This document shows positions 11,807 to 21,853 of a DNA stretch of 64,000 nucleotides, in pieces. The translations under genes were made by a program, and so were the position numbers. The notes beneath the pieces are model-generated. The model ran no database searches and was not told the DNA's origin. It saw only the letters and a program-made list of their open reading frames with translations. The DNA comes from Owenia fusiformis (Eukaryota; Annelida; Polychaeta; Sabellida; Oweniidae), in assembly GCA_903813345.2 (NCBI GenBank), contig CAIIXF020000008.1, forward strand, positions 31,518,867 to 31,582,866. The letters run 5' to 3'. The stretch's first letter is position 1. Each line of letters opens with the position of its first letter.

Positions 11807-12126
11807 GTGACGAGTCTTGTCGTAAGCTCAATCTATCTGGCATGACGAGTGATTCGTTTAATGGTCTTTATGAGAATAAGGACCAAAAGGTTGGGAACAG
11901 ACCGAGCTACAAACACTTTAATGAGTCTTACAAGCTGTACTATAGAGAAGAGTATGGGCAATGGGTAATCGGGCATGACACCATTCAATCTACCTTTTAC
12001 GCTTTTACATATAACCCAGCTGTGGACCCAACCGATACTAGTACTACTGTTTGGAAGAAATTGGATGGTAGTACGCGGACAAACCAGCCTGATGTAGTGT
12101 GGAGCTGTCAGGATGGTAAAACTTAA
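11807..12126 (+). CDS. Modular secreted protein, exon 8 (repeat module 5, probably terminal)
   Basis: The acceptor is ATTTTCTTAG at 11806, in phase 1. It encodes ESCRKLNLSGMTSDSFNGLY, NRPSYKHFNESYKLYYREE, QWVIGHD, a TVWKKLDGS segment and WSCQDG. It then reads GGT AAA ACT TAA, giving a stop at 12124-12126. An alternative is a phase-1 donor at 12116 (G-GTAAAA) with further exons beyond, as all earlier exons are phase 1-1. I saw no convincing next exon before the LTR element, so the stop is preferred. Confidence 0.68.
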
Positions 12127-13915
12127 GATCATATTTATATCCTAACGCTGTAACATTCATTTCAAAAATGCCTTCTTAAATGTTTCAATAATTATGCTGG
12201 GGCAATGGACGATATATTTTCGACTGTTGCATTTGTATGCATTTGAGTAACAACTACATGTATTACATCTATTGGTCCAAGTAAAACCATTTCGTCAGTA
12301 ATAGTATAAAGGAATTGACAACATTTTAATAGCTTCCTCCTGTTGAAGCTCCATTGTTTTAAATATATTGTATTGGTAGATTCAATATCACTGAACATAT
12401 TTTTGCTTGTGGAGCATCACACAACAATACCGTTTATCATTGATGTGGATTTACGCAGGGGTCATTTTTCAAAAGAATTGTTTATACTTAAAAATGTATT
12501 TTTAATAGATAATAAATAAGTAAAAATATTTTTAATGCATTGGCATCAAGAAAATTTTGTATGCTTTCAACTGAAAAATAAGACCAAAATGAACTCCAAA
12601 CGCACAGTGGGTGGTATACCTCATTAAAAACTGTTTATTTTTTTAAATTTATTGTTTAAGTCTAACGATTTATTTTAGTCTCTATTAGTTTTAATTACAT
12701 CGTTTACTATTTCTAAATTTGTTGAGCATCATACATCTTAACAGTTTTTTCATTAATTTGAGAATTCAGCAGGGGTCTAATTTACAAAATCATCAATCAT
12801 AAAAAAACATTACAAAAATATAAAAACAAGATAAATTAGAAAAATAACAAAAAATACCCTTTTCAGTTTTAGTAAGGTACTGCCATAGGGAGTGCAGTCG
12901 CACCCAACAAATCACCATCACCTATTTCAACAAGCCTGTATAGTTATGTATGCGCATACACTCAAATTCTATTGCCAATAAGATCATGAATCAAAATATA
13001 ACAAGATCAACCCTGGAGAACACCAGTGATAAAGATGATTAAAAACATGGATTACACATCACTTAAATAGTACTTTAACTTGTCAAATCCTGAAGAACAA
13101 CATAGATGTGCAATGAAGCTGAAATAATTGTGTCATTTATTTTCAAAAAATGAAGAAAAATACAGACGGACAGATGGTCTCATTTTCAATTTAACAAATA
13201 GATGTTTCAAGCTAATTACCTTTCAAACAACAAATTCATTAGTAGATCATCAGTTGTAAACTTAAAAAATATCAAAGGTAAACATATTTAAAGGACGATC
13301 GAGTGGCTTTAAGAGCCTATAGCCCTCAAGATATTTAGAAAAAATTGTATATTTCAAAATATAGGTCATTCTATTAACGTGTATAAAATGACATTTTCAA
13401 GGAAAAAACACTTTTTTCACATCATTATTGTCAATGTTTCTATTTATTATCAAAGTAATCATTATTTTCAGTCATTTAAGAGTTTTTTTATTGATCCTGT
13501 TGCTATTATCTTACATAACAGTGACAAAGCATATTGGGCAACATTCGAAACATATAAAATATAACAAGTCAAAAATACAAACAAAATATTGAATAGTAAT
13601 CTTCTTTATACTTCATTTAGAACAATTGTCTACAAAAAAAGTTTGCGAAACTATGTCAGAAAAGAATATTGAGTTTTTTTTAATTTACATCACAATGAGA
13701 AAGAACAAGGGGCAACATTTAAAAACACATGAAGTAATTAACAAGTCAAAAATGTATATCAATCAATTATATATTGATCTGCTTCCTTGAGATCATTTGC
13801 ACATATGCAGTTTGTGGCAGTAAAATACTGAATTTATTATTTCACATCACAGTGAGGAAGTACAAAGAGCAACATTTGAAAAAACATGGACTTTACCTAA
13901 CTGTTGATGAGCACA
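12127..13915. other. Gene-free AT-rich spacer
   Basis: I see no exon-like open frames with splice logic, no tRNA and no clear inverted repeats. It lies between the modular-protein gene and the LTR element. Confidence 0.5.
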
Positions 13916-15141
13916 TGTGGCGAAGTTGAGTCTCTCTATCTTTTACAAGTCCAAAAATATCATTTCAATCAGTTACTTACAGTTTTTGGTTAGTCCCGAG
14001 TTCACGCAACGAGGTTCTGAGGATTTCAGACAAAATTGCCCCTTTTATACCCAATTTTTTTATGTGGGCGCCGCCAAAATAAGGGGTCCTATCCAATGAA
14101 ATCCCCTAAAAACCCATTAACAAGAATTGGCCGGAAAGAAGTGTGAAAAATTATATGAAGATTAATTATCAACATGCCAAATTTCTGCCCACATTATTTT
14201 CTAAAAAGTTGAAAAGTTCCCATTTATTTCAGTTTTTGTTGAAACTTTTGAGACAGGTATGATTAATAACTGAATCCCAGAACCTCGGTCCAGACAATTC
14301 TCATGAACTTTTTACCTTACTCATTTAAACCATTAAGTCATTATCTCTTCAAAATACATGTTTTATAATATTTTAAACAATAAAAGTTAGCAAATTCCTT
14401 ATGCAATTACATTACAATGTTTTCCATATATCAAAATGTAAATTTCACCTACAAAATACTGGTTTTTGGTCAATTTGTACATCATCACCCATCAATTTAT
14501 CATATCCTATTGTTTTATAAAAATGACATCATATACCAATATGTTTATGAATCTATGGAAGCTAGACAAAACATCATTAATTGGATATGATAGCTTCTTG
14601 GCTTCATTCAAAGTTACACTGTCACTCAATAGACTAGACTTCCCCCTTTCTTGGAACCACTTCTTGCCATTGGCTATGTGATTTACCTGTCAAATCTACC
14701 ACCAGTCCTTACTATAAAACATGTTCAATTGAATGCAAGATATCTTTATCTAAGTTTAACTTTGGCACTCTGCAACATCCATAGAAGTTTAAGATTGTGT
14801 CATTGAGTTCAAGGTAAAATTGATAAATTACTAAATTAATAACATTTTCCATCTTAGAAGCCTAAATTAATTTTACAAAAATGAAATGGAAGTGAACAAT
14901 TTATTCTTGTTTTACATTATGATGTCTTATTCGAAAGTTGTTTATATTCACATGTCGAGAAATGATGTATCTTCAATGTCTACAGTAAACAAAGCTTCCA
15001 GTTCCCAAAACATTCTGCCGTTATGATGATATCAGCATAACAGAAGTATTTATCCCAAGATTTCTGTATTTGTAAGCAATTTGTAGAGTATTATGACCTA
15101 AGTTTCAAAAATCTATGAACTAAAAATCAAACTTTGTCACA
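13916..15141 (-). repeat. 3' LTR (1,226 bp)
   Basis: In element orientation it starts TGTGACAAAG and ends TTCGCCACA. It matches 20576-21853 apart from a few substitutions and the absence of 52 bp present there between TTTTACAA and GTCCAAAAAT. The missing part contains the minus-strand AATAAA found in the other LTR, so this LTR may terminate transcripts poorly. Confidence 0.9.
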
Positions 15142-15156
15142 TTCCTCCCACCTAAC
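15142..15156 (-). other. Polypurine tract
   Basis: The minus strand reads GTTAGGTGGGAGGAA directly before the 3' LTR start (TGTGAC). That is the expected place and composition for the plus-strand DNA primer of an LTR retroelement. Confidence 0.65.
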
Positions 15157-15431
15157 AAATTTGTTTGTCCTCAAACAATAAAAGGATCTAAGAAAAGTGC
15201 CAACTTTTTGTTTAAGTGATTAGATATTAATAGCTTAAGTGTACTTAGACATGCCTATTTACAATTTGAAACAAATTTCAATGTATCGTGTACATACTTT
15301 CAATTGTTATCTTTGTTAACAAGTTAACTAGCCCGTTTTTAATGTGGTTATAGTGGTTATAAGTTATATTATTGAGTATAATATTGAATATAATATAATA
15401 TATAAAATACAGTATAATAAGTGTTCAAGTC

Positions 15432-15788
15432 TCATTCCAGTCCTTGGTTTGGTTCATCCTTTTTGGCTTTCTCTTGTCCAGGCATATGTCTTCTTAAGAA
15501 TACATTCCTGAGACGAATGAAGAGTTTTTCGTGAATCTTTTCCTTTCTTAGCACATACAGTCCCAGAATCAGAGCAATAACAATGAAGATAACTTGGAAA
15601 ATTTCTATAATCCAGTGTTGTTCAAAAGCTAAATCAATGTCAGTATCGGATTCCCATTTTCCGTCAATGATAAGGGATCGAACTACGTCATCCATATCTC
15701 TGTTAAACTCACTAGCTTGGGACATGACCTCTGGCAGGGGTGGTAACTCTCTGTCCTTCAAATCCTCTCCATTCTCTTTTGGCATCAT
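15432..15788 (-). CDS. Single-pass membrane ORF at the 3' end of the LTR element
   Basis: A 118-codon ORF has a charged N-terminal part (ELPPLPEVMSQASEF), one strong membrane span near residues 60-80 (IFQVIFIVIALILGLYVL) and a basic cytoplasmic-type tail ending in a Lys/Glu-rich segment. It sits just before the polypurine tract, where env-like genes lie in errantiviruses and retroviruses. It may be the C-terminal remnant of an envelope-like protein, but no fusion peptide, cysteine pair or ectodomain is visible. It could equally be an unrelated accessory ORF. Confidence 0.5.
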   Translation of the reverse strand: MMPKENGEDLKDRELPPLPEVMSQASEFNRDMDDVVRSLIIDGKWESDTDIDLAFEQHWIIEIFQVIFIVIALILGLYVLRKEKIHEKLFIRLRNVFLRRHMPGQEKAKKDEPNQGLE

Positions 15789-16050
15789 CTGTTGATACTT
15801 GATGACGAATGGTGTTCGAACACTTACATGTTCGATAAACTGGAATACATCAGCATTACAAAATGGAGCTATCAGTTCATCCCTATATCACCATTCTGGA
15901 TTCTACAGCTACACGGTAATGTTACCACACATAATTTATACATTTGTGCCGGTCGAATAAAGTTTCTATAATAGGGTCTGCTTGGAAGATGTGTTCTCAA
16001 TTAAAATATAAGGTCCAAGCAATGAGAGTTTGTCACTATTGACTATTATG

Positions 16051-16428
16051 TCAATGCAACATTGTACTGGCAGTAGTCCATTGGTTTATAGGGATCTCCT
16101 CGGAACAGATGTAAAGTGCAAGCATTTGCCACACTCCATTTGCAACTTGAAGAGTGATTCGAGTTGGACTTAATTCCACATATTCCTTTATCGAATCGAA
16201 AAGCTTAGCGTTTATAATATTTACAGCAGCACCAGTATCCAATAAGCAGTTTATATGTTGATTATTATATATAAGCACTGGTAGCTTAAATCCTCTTATC
16301 TCTTCTACGAGATATGTTTCCTCCTTGGGTTCTTCTTTGGGTCCATCAGTATAGCTAGCTGTGTCTCGACCCATAGACTCAGCTATTTCTCGTTTCCCTG
16401 TTGCTGATTTGCTTTCTTTTTCAGCCAA
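16051..16428 (-). CDS. Retropepsin-like aspartic protease segment of the LTR element
   Basis: It encodes a Lys/Glu-rich linker, then FKLPVLIYNNQHINCLLDTG with the active-site LLDTGAAVNII, the D-T/S-G motif of retroviral-type proteases, which act as dimers. The downstream LQVANG region fits the flap side. The frame overlaps the knuckle ORF (16383-16736) by 46 bp in another frame, so expression would need frameshifting, or a frameshift mutation separates them. The typical G-x-D/N second motif is not obvious before the frame ends, so the domain may be clipped. Confidence 0.75.
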   Translation of the reverse strand: MAEKESKSATGKREIAESMGRDTASYTDGPKEEPKEETYLVEEIRGFKLPVLIYNNQHINCLLDTGAAVNIINAKLFDSIKEYVELSPTRITLQVANGVWQMLALYICSEEIPINQWTTASTMLH

Positions 16429-16736
16429 TGTTTAAACGAATAGCAATCTTGTTTGACATGACCTTTCTTGTTGCAGAAAAAACATACGCCTTGGGTTCTT
16501 GCTTCTTCATATGATAGCCTCTTTGGAGCTGGGCTACTTTTGGCGACTTCTGGGTTTGTTGGCTTATTATCTTGGATGGTACTCATTCTGTATGGTCGTC
16601 GACTTCCTGTATTACCTGCTTGGAAGGCTTCATACTCCAACCCCAGACTTACTGCATCATCGATTGTTTTGGGTTTACCTTGGTAAATCGCCCATTTCAT
16701 GTCAAAGTTCAGTCTTGCTTCCATAAATTGATCCAA
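16383..16736 (-). CDS. Gag C-terminal part with CCHC zinc knuckle
   Basis: It has a capsid-like stretch (MEARLNFDMKW, DDAVSLGLEYEAFQ), a Pro/Ser linker and one perfect retroviral zinc knuckle, CFFCNKKGHVKQDC (C-x2-C-x4-H-x4-C), followed by a Lys/Gln-rich tail. The knuckle normally binds element RNA for packaging. It follows the capsid-like piece at 16787-17032 with a frame break. Confidence 0.8.
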   Translation of the reverse strand: MDQFMEARLNFDMKWAIYQGKPKTIDDAVSLGLEYEAFQAGNTGSRRPYRMSTIQDNKPTNPEVAKSSPAPKRLSYEEARTQGVCFFCNKKGHVKQDCYSFKHWLKKKANQQQGNEK

Positions 16737-16786
16737 AGCTAATTGACTCCGTACTTCATACGTTGTCTTTGGCCACGCTTTTCTGA

Positions 16787-17032
16787 CTAATTTCTTAAGG
16801 TCCTGTGCAAGTTCAGGGAGTTGTTTCTCTTACGATTTTTCAGCTGTGTTTTATACATTTGTAGCTGATTTTCTGGTTCAAACCTATTTTGCAAGGCTGA
16901 ACAAAGTTTCTCATAGTCGCGTCTATCTGCTTCGCTTATATCAGACAATATACCCAATGCCAGTCCTCTTAAAGTGGTTGCCAGTTCAAGGGCCTTTATT
17001 GTTTCATCCCAATTATTAGATGCTGAGACCAT
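16787..17032 (-). CDS. Gag capsid-like fragment
   Basis: It encodes SNNWDETIKALELATTLRGL, then RDYEKLCSALQNRFEPENQ. The W-D-x-x-x-K-A-x-x-L-A-x-x-L-x-G-x-A pattern with a following LxxRF segment is typical of gypsy-type Gag helices. It is separated by frame changes from the repeat-bearing N-terminal part and the knuckle ORF, so gag is either decayed or poorly resolved. Confidence 0.7.
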   Translation of the reverse strand: MVSASNNWDETIKALELATTLRGLALGILSDISEADRRDYEKLCSALQNRFEPENQLQMYKTQLKNRKRNNSLNLHRTLRN

Positions 17033-17074
17033 TTCGAAGTGGCATTTGAAGTCTTGCCACGATGTCGATCCATT

Positions 17075-17839
17075 TTATTCAGCCGGTTTCTTGGCCTTTC
17101 GCTTCTCAATACGCTCATTTGTGTTTGGTACTTCAAGTTTGGATAGCACTTCTGTAAACCATCGTTTGTCAGACCAAGGGTATTGCATCTCCTCTTTGTT
17201 CTGTTGTCTGTCACTTAAAGGATATTGATTCGCCTCCTTATTGGCCTCTGTAGTAGGAAATCGTCGTTCCTCCCTCCAAGGATATTGTTGTGCCTCCTTG
17301 TGGGCATCCCCTGTAGGTAACCGTCGTTCCTCAGGCCAAGAATATTGGTGTGCCTTCTTGATGGCATCCCCCGTAGGTAATTGTTGTTCCTCAGTCCAAG
17401 AATATTGGTGTGCCTTCTTGGTGGCATCCCCCGTAGGTAATTGTTGTTCCCCGGGCCAAGAATATTGGTGTGCCTTCTTGGTGGCATCCCCCGTAGGTAA
17501 TTGTTGTTCCCCGGGCCAAGAATATTGGTGTGCCTTCTTGGTGGCATCCCCCGTAGGTAATTGTGGTTCCTCAGTCCAAGAATATTGGTGTGCCTTCTTG
17601 GGGGCATCATCCGGATAAGGTTGTTCTTCAGTCCAAGAATATTGGTGTGCCTTCTTGGTGGCATCCCCCGTAGGTAATTTTAGTTCCTCAATCCAAGAAT
17701 ATTGGTGTGCCTTCTTGGTGGCATCTGTAGTGGAAGGCCATTCCATTTGTAGAGGATTGGACGTCGCTCCTCCAATGGCGACAGGGTAGGTTCGAAAATT
17801 GACTGCCTTCTTCTTTGGGAATGCTCCCATTTGAAGCAC
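17075..17839 (-). CDS. Gag N-terminal region with 20-residue tandem repeats
   Basis: A 254-codon frame is dominated by eight or nine copies of a 60-bp (20-residue) unit, GDATKKAHQYSWTEEQQLPT. Units drift at its ends (HKEAQQYPWREERR, NKEANQYPLSDRQQ). The last ~30 residues are Lys/Arg-rich (NERIEKRKAKKPAE). Units are in frame, so the array expanded under a reading-frame constraint. The plus-strand frame at 17241-17618 is the antisense shadow. Role unknown; repeat-rich Gag segments are often disordered spacers. Confidence 0.7.
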   Translation of the reverse strand: MLQMGAFPKKKAVNFRTYPVAIGGATSNPLQMEWPSTTDATKKAHQYSWIEELKLPTGDATKKAHQYSWTEEQPYPDDAPKKAHQYSWTEEPQLPTGDATKKAHQYSWPGEQQLPTGDATKKAHQYSWPGEQQLPTGDATKKAHQYSWTEEQQLPTGDAIKKAHQYSWPEERRLPTGDAHKEAQQYPWREERRFPTTEANKEANQYPLSDRQQNKEEMQYPWSDKRWFTEVLSKLEVPNTNERIEKRKAKKPAE

Positions 17840-18764
17840 CTACATCGGCTTTTGTCAATGATTGCTGTGGCGAGAGTACCTCCATATCAATCTTAAGCAC
17901 TTGTAAATCTTTAGGGATGGATGTTACCAAACCTTCCGACACGACTTCCTGGTGTTTCATTTTATACATCGTTGATTGGTTAACATGTCTCGCTCTCTGG
18001 TTCGAAATTCTTTGACTTCATCACATAAGCGGAAATTGACGTCGCTTTCCGTGGTGCGACACAAGTGACAGTATTTTTCTTGAAATTACTCCCGAGAAAA
18101 TAGATGTATGACTCGTATAGCCTGTGACTGCCAGCTTGTAAGGTTGTGAATGCGTGTGTGGACAACTGCAGTCTTTGCTACCGTCATCAAACGTTTTGGC
18201 ACAGTAGTAGTTGACTTTATGGAGCCCCCAGTCTAGACTCCCTGCAATTGTCGCTAATTATATACATAGATCATTGATGGTCTTTGGCTTCTTGGTTCCC
18301 CTTCTTCTGTATTCTTGGTGTATATATATCAACATCAGAGGGTATGGGACACCCTTTAGCATTTCATCTTCCTATTTGTCAATCAAATCTTGCGTGGGGA
18401 TTTGATCTCAGGTTTAGTTATGCTCAACTTCAATGATCTAATTTGACTGAGTTGTTTAAGTCGACTTAAGTGAGAACTCCATTACACAATCTCGGTTTGG
18501 CCAAAAACATGAACCTTTCATGGTAATTTCCATGTGTTAATTTTTTTTATGATTTTAATCAATAGATGGCAAGTTGTTATGGATTGTCTAACAAAAATTA
18601 CTGGATATCCTAAGTTAACAAAAAGAGTCATACTTTACATTTCCTAAATAGATGTGGCAACAGTATTTAAAGTTGCCTTGACTTCATCTTAATCTATTCA
18701 GTGTCAGAAATGTGATGTTACAAATTATGCAAGTCATTGAACAAAGCATAAATTATTTATTTAC

Positions 18765-19184
18765 TTAATATTCAGAAAACTTAAGATACTTTTTGAATAG
18801 TTCTGAAGGTGGTATTTCTGTTATGTCTTTTATCTGCACCAAATCTTGAATTTTTATGATGCAGTTGGCTTTTAGGGTTGATGGTACATCTTGAAATTCG
18901 AAAAATTCTGTGATGTTTTCGTATTTCTTTTGAAGTTTCGAAATTTTCTCAAAATTGTATCGAACAAACCCGTTTTTTACATATGAATTGTGACAATTCC
19001 TGAAAATGTGAAATTCATCCAGTTTAATATAGCCTGGCACTATAATTTGAGCATCTGACATGCGTTCATTGCTAAGACATCTATATGTTCTTAAAAGTAA
19101 ATTAGATCGCTTAATAAGACTGTATTGAAGACCAGTTATTGGAAGTGATCCCTGATTCAGGAAAATTAAGGTAATCCTTGGCAT
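18765..19184 (-). CDS. Unrecognised 139-residue ORF in the 5' leader of the LTR element
   Basis: An intact frame from MPRITLIFL to KFSEY*, rich in Ile/Lys/Glu, with no repeat or low-complexity character. It lies between the primer-binding site and gag in the same orientation. I recognise no domain. It may be a captured host or viral fragment, or a chance frame in AT-rich DNA, although 139 codons is long for chance here. Confidence 0.4.
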   Translation of the reverse strand: MPRITLIFLNQGSLPITGLQYSLIKRSNLLLRTYRCLSNERMSDAQIIVPGYIKLDEFHIFRNCHNSYVKNGFVRYNFEKISKLQKKYENITEFFEFQDVPSTLKANCIIKIQDLVQIKDITEIPPSELFKKYLKFSEY

Positions 19185-20556
19185 TCTAAAATTTAATTAC
19201 CTGCGGTGTACTTGTTATCAAATTGTAAATACAAGTCTAACAAAAATTACTGGCTGTGTTTATTCAACAAAAAGTGTTTTACAGTAGTGATACTTTCACA
19301 GTTTATATTTGAATGTGTTACGCCTTATCAACAATTAATTATTCCAGGGGGATGTTTCCCCAAAATGTCAAAACGGTTATCATAACATAACATAACATAA
19401 CCTAGTTCACGATTATCCCAAGTAAGTTGAATAGCTAGAACAGAAATGTATGCCTGTATAAAGCTGGTCACATCACAACAGTTTAACAATGGAACAACAT
19501 CAACAAACTGGATTAATACTGAAATGAATAAATTCAATACAGATAATATTAAATCAATTCTAAGAAAAACAATGCAAAACAAAACAACCAGAAATCATTT
19601 TATCAGGAGCTTTAAAAGTAAGTTTCAGATATTCTTGGAATTCAAACCAAAATAAAAAGTTCAGTACTAGTCAACATGTTATTTTGAGGGTAAGTAAAAC
19701 ATTCTTTTGAATTTACTGAAAACATACTTATTTTATCAGTCAAACGTGAATATGAATCATTAACAGCTCGGTCATGTTGTAGATCTACTAATAACTAAAT
19801 CTAAGTCAAAATTCACCGACAAGAAAAACAGAAAATATACTTCATACTCCAGAATCAAAATATTGGGTTATTTTCTTAACAAAAGTTGAATACATGATCC
19901 CTCCTAAAACAAACAGATATATAATTTGAACTTAAGAAATGCTTTACTAAACATGTTCAACAAATCTTTCCAACAATCATATAAGCTTATTTTATATTAT
20001 TTACCTTAATTTTGTTTAAAATCAAAATGATCATCAAGAATATCAACCTTTGAAATATTTAAAAAAAGAAATTCTCAATTTCTTTATTTAAGTCACTTAT
20101 TTGAAGAACTTGGTCAAATCATTTCATTATGCTTTTCATTCTTAATAATAAACCAACCAAATATCTGACAGTTATTTTAACATCTTTTCTGTGCATGAAA
20201 ATGAAGTGTTTTACCGTAGTCTTGCTGTATCCTCAATATGTTTATACCTGCTGCCAAGTAAAGATATCCAAATGTTTACGCAGATTGAGGGTATTAATCT
20301 CAAAGTTACAGCCTTCCATACAACTTCCTTCCGATAAACATTTTGTAATAAGAAACTGACGAATACTTATCTAAATAACAACTGACCAAATTGCAAAATG
20401 TTTAATTTAAATATAACTCAATCCAATATGTTTGCCATCCACTGATTATTTTCTAAATAATTTTCAAATGTTTTCATGCTTATGCAATAAAATATTGAGA
20501 CAATACAAAGGCCACAGAAATGTGGGCCTTGACCAGGGCGGAACCTAGTCAATTTA

Positions 20557-20573
20557 TCCCACCACTGCCACCA
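20557..20573 (-). other. Primer-binding site of the LTR element
   Basis: The minus strand reads TGGTGGCAGTGGTGGGA two bases after the 5' LTR end (CCACA). A TGG start next to the LTR is the complement of a tRNA CCA end. Which tRNA cannot be decided here. Confidence 0.65.
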
Positions 20574-20575
20574 AT

Positions 20576-21853
20576 TGTGGCGAAGTTGAGTCTCTCTATC
20601 TTTTACAAAACATGAAAACAAATATAGTTTAAAATATAAATTTATTAAAGAAAATTTAAAGTCCAAAAATATCATTTCACTCAGATACTTACAGTTTTTG
20701 GTTAGTCCCGAGTTCACGCAACGAGGTTCTGAGGATTTCAGACAAAATTGCCCCTTTTATACCCAATTTTTTTATGTGGGCGCCGCCAAAATAAGGGGTC
20801 CTATCCAATGAAATCCCCTAAAAACCCATTAACAAGAATTGGCCGGAAAGAAGTGTGAAAAATTATATGAAGATTAATTATCAACATGCCAAATTTCTGC
20901 CCACATTATTTTCTAAAAAGTTGAAAAGTTCCCATTTATTTCAGTTTTTGTTGAAACTTTTGAGACAGGTATGATTAATAACTGAATCCCAGAACCTCGG
21001 TCCAGACAATTCTCATGAACTTTTTACCTTACTCATTTAAACCATTAAGTCATTATCTCTTCAAAATACATGTTTTATAATATTTTAAACAATAAAAGTT
21101 AGCAAATTCCTTATGCAATTACATTACAATGTTTTCCATATATCAAAATGTAAATTTCACCTACAAAATACTGGTTTTTGGTCAATTTGTACATCATCAC
21201 CCATCAATTTATCATATCCTATTGTTTTATAAAAATGACATCATATACCAATATGTTTATGAATCTATGGAAGCTAGACAAAACATCATTAATTGGATAT
21301 GATAGCTTCTTGGCTTCATTCAAAGTTACACTGTCACTCAATAGACTAGACTTCCCCCTTTCTTGGAACCACTTCTTGCCATTGGCTATGTGATTTACCT
21401 GTCAAATCTACCACCAGTCCTTACTATAAAACATGTTCAATTGAATGCAAGATATCTTTATCTAAGTTTAACTTTGGCACTCTGCAACATCCATAGAAGT
21501 TTAAGATTGTGTCATTGAGTTCAAGGTAAAATTGATAAATTACTAAATTAATAACATTTTCCATCTTAGAAGCCTAAATTAATTTTACAAAAATGAAATG
21601 GAAGTGAACAATTTATTCTTGTTTTACATTATGATGTCTTATTCGAAAGTTGTTTATATTCACATGTCGAGAAATGATGTATATTCAATGTCTACAGTAA
21701 ACAAAGCTTCCAGTTCCCAAAACATTCTGCCGTTATGATGATATCAGCATAACAGAAGTATTTATCCCAAGATTTCTGTATTTGTAAGCAATTTATAGAG
21801 TATTATGACCTAAGTTTCAAAAATCTATGAACTAAAAATCAAACTTTGTCACA
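20576..21853 (-). repeat. 5' LTR (1,278 bp)
   Basis: It is the complete LTR with TG..CA ends. It contains a minus-strand AATAAA (plus 20641-20646) inside the 52 bp missing from the 3' LTR. Substitutions against the other copy are few (for example near 20680, 21680 and 21795). Confidence 0.9.

Larger units (their letters stand above)
13916..21853 (-). mobile_element. Full-length gypsy-like LTR retrotransposon lacking pol
   Basis: Two LTRs with TG..CA ends bound a ~5.4-kb interior in minus orientation. The flanking 4-bp target duplication is CACA (13912-13915 and 21854-21857). The interior runs 5' to 3' on the minus strand: primer-binding site, unknown ORF (18765-19184), gag with 20-residue repeats, capsid-like segment, CCHC knuckle, protease, transmembrane ORF, polypurine tract. 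No reverse transcriptase, RNase H or integrase block is present between protease and 3' LTR. Such an element would depend on enzymes from a related autonomous copy. The LTRs differ by only a few substitutions plus one 52-bp indel, so insertion is recent. Confidence 0.85.

Noticed and set aside
14466-14681. 71-codon frame repeated at 21178-21393
   Set aside because: It is duplicated only because it lies in both LTRs, in the antisense direction to the element; no protein features.
17241-17618. Plus-strand Cys/Ser-rich repeat protein (VGNCCSSGQEYWCAFLVASP type)
   Set aside because: It is the antisense frame of the Gag repeat; the minus strand carries the Gag, knuckle and protease context.
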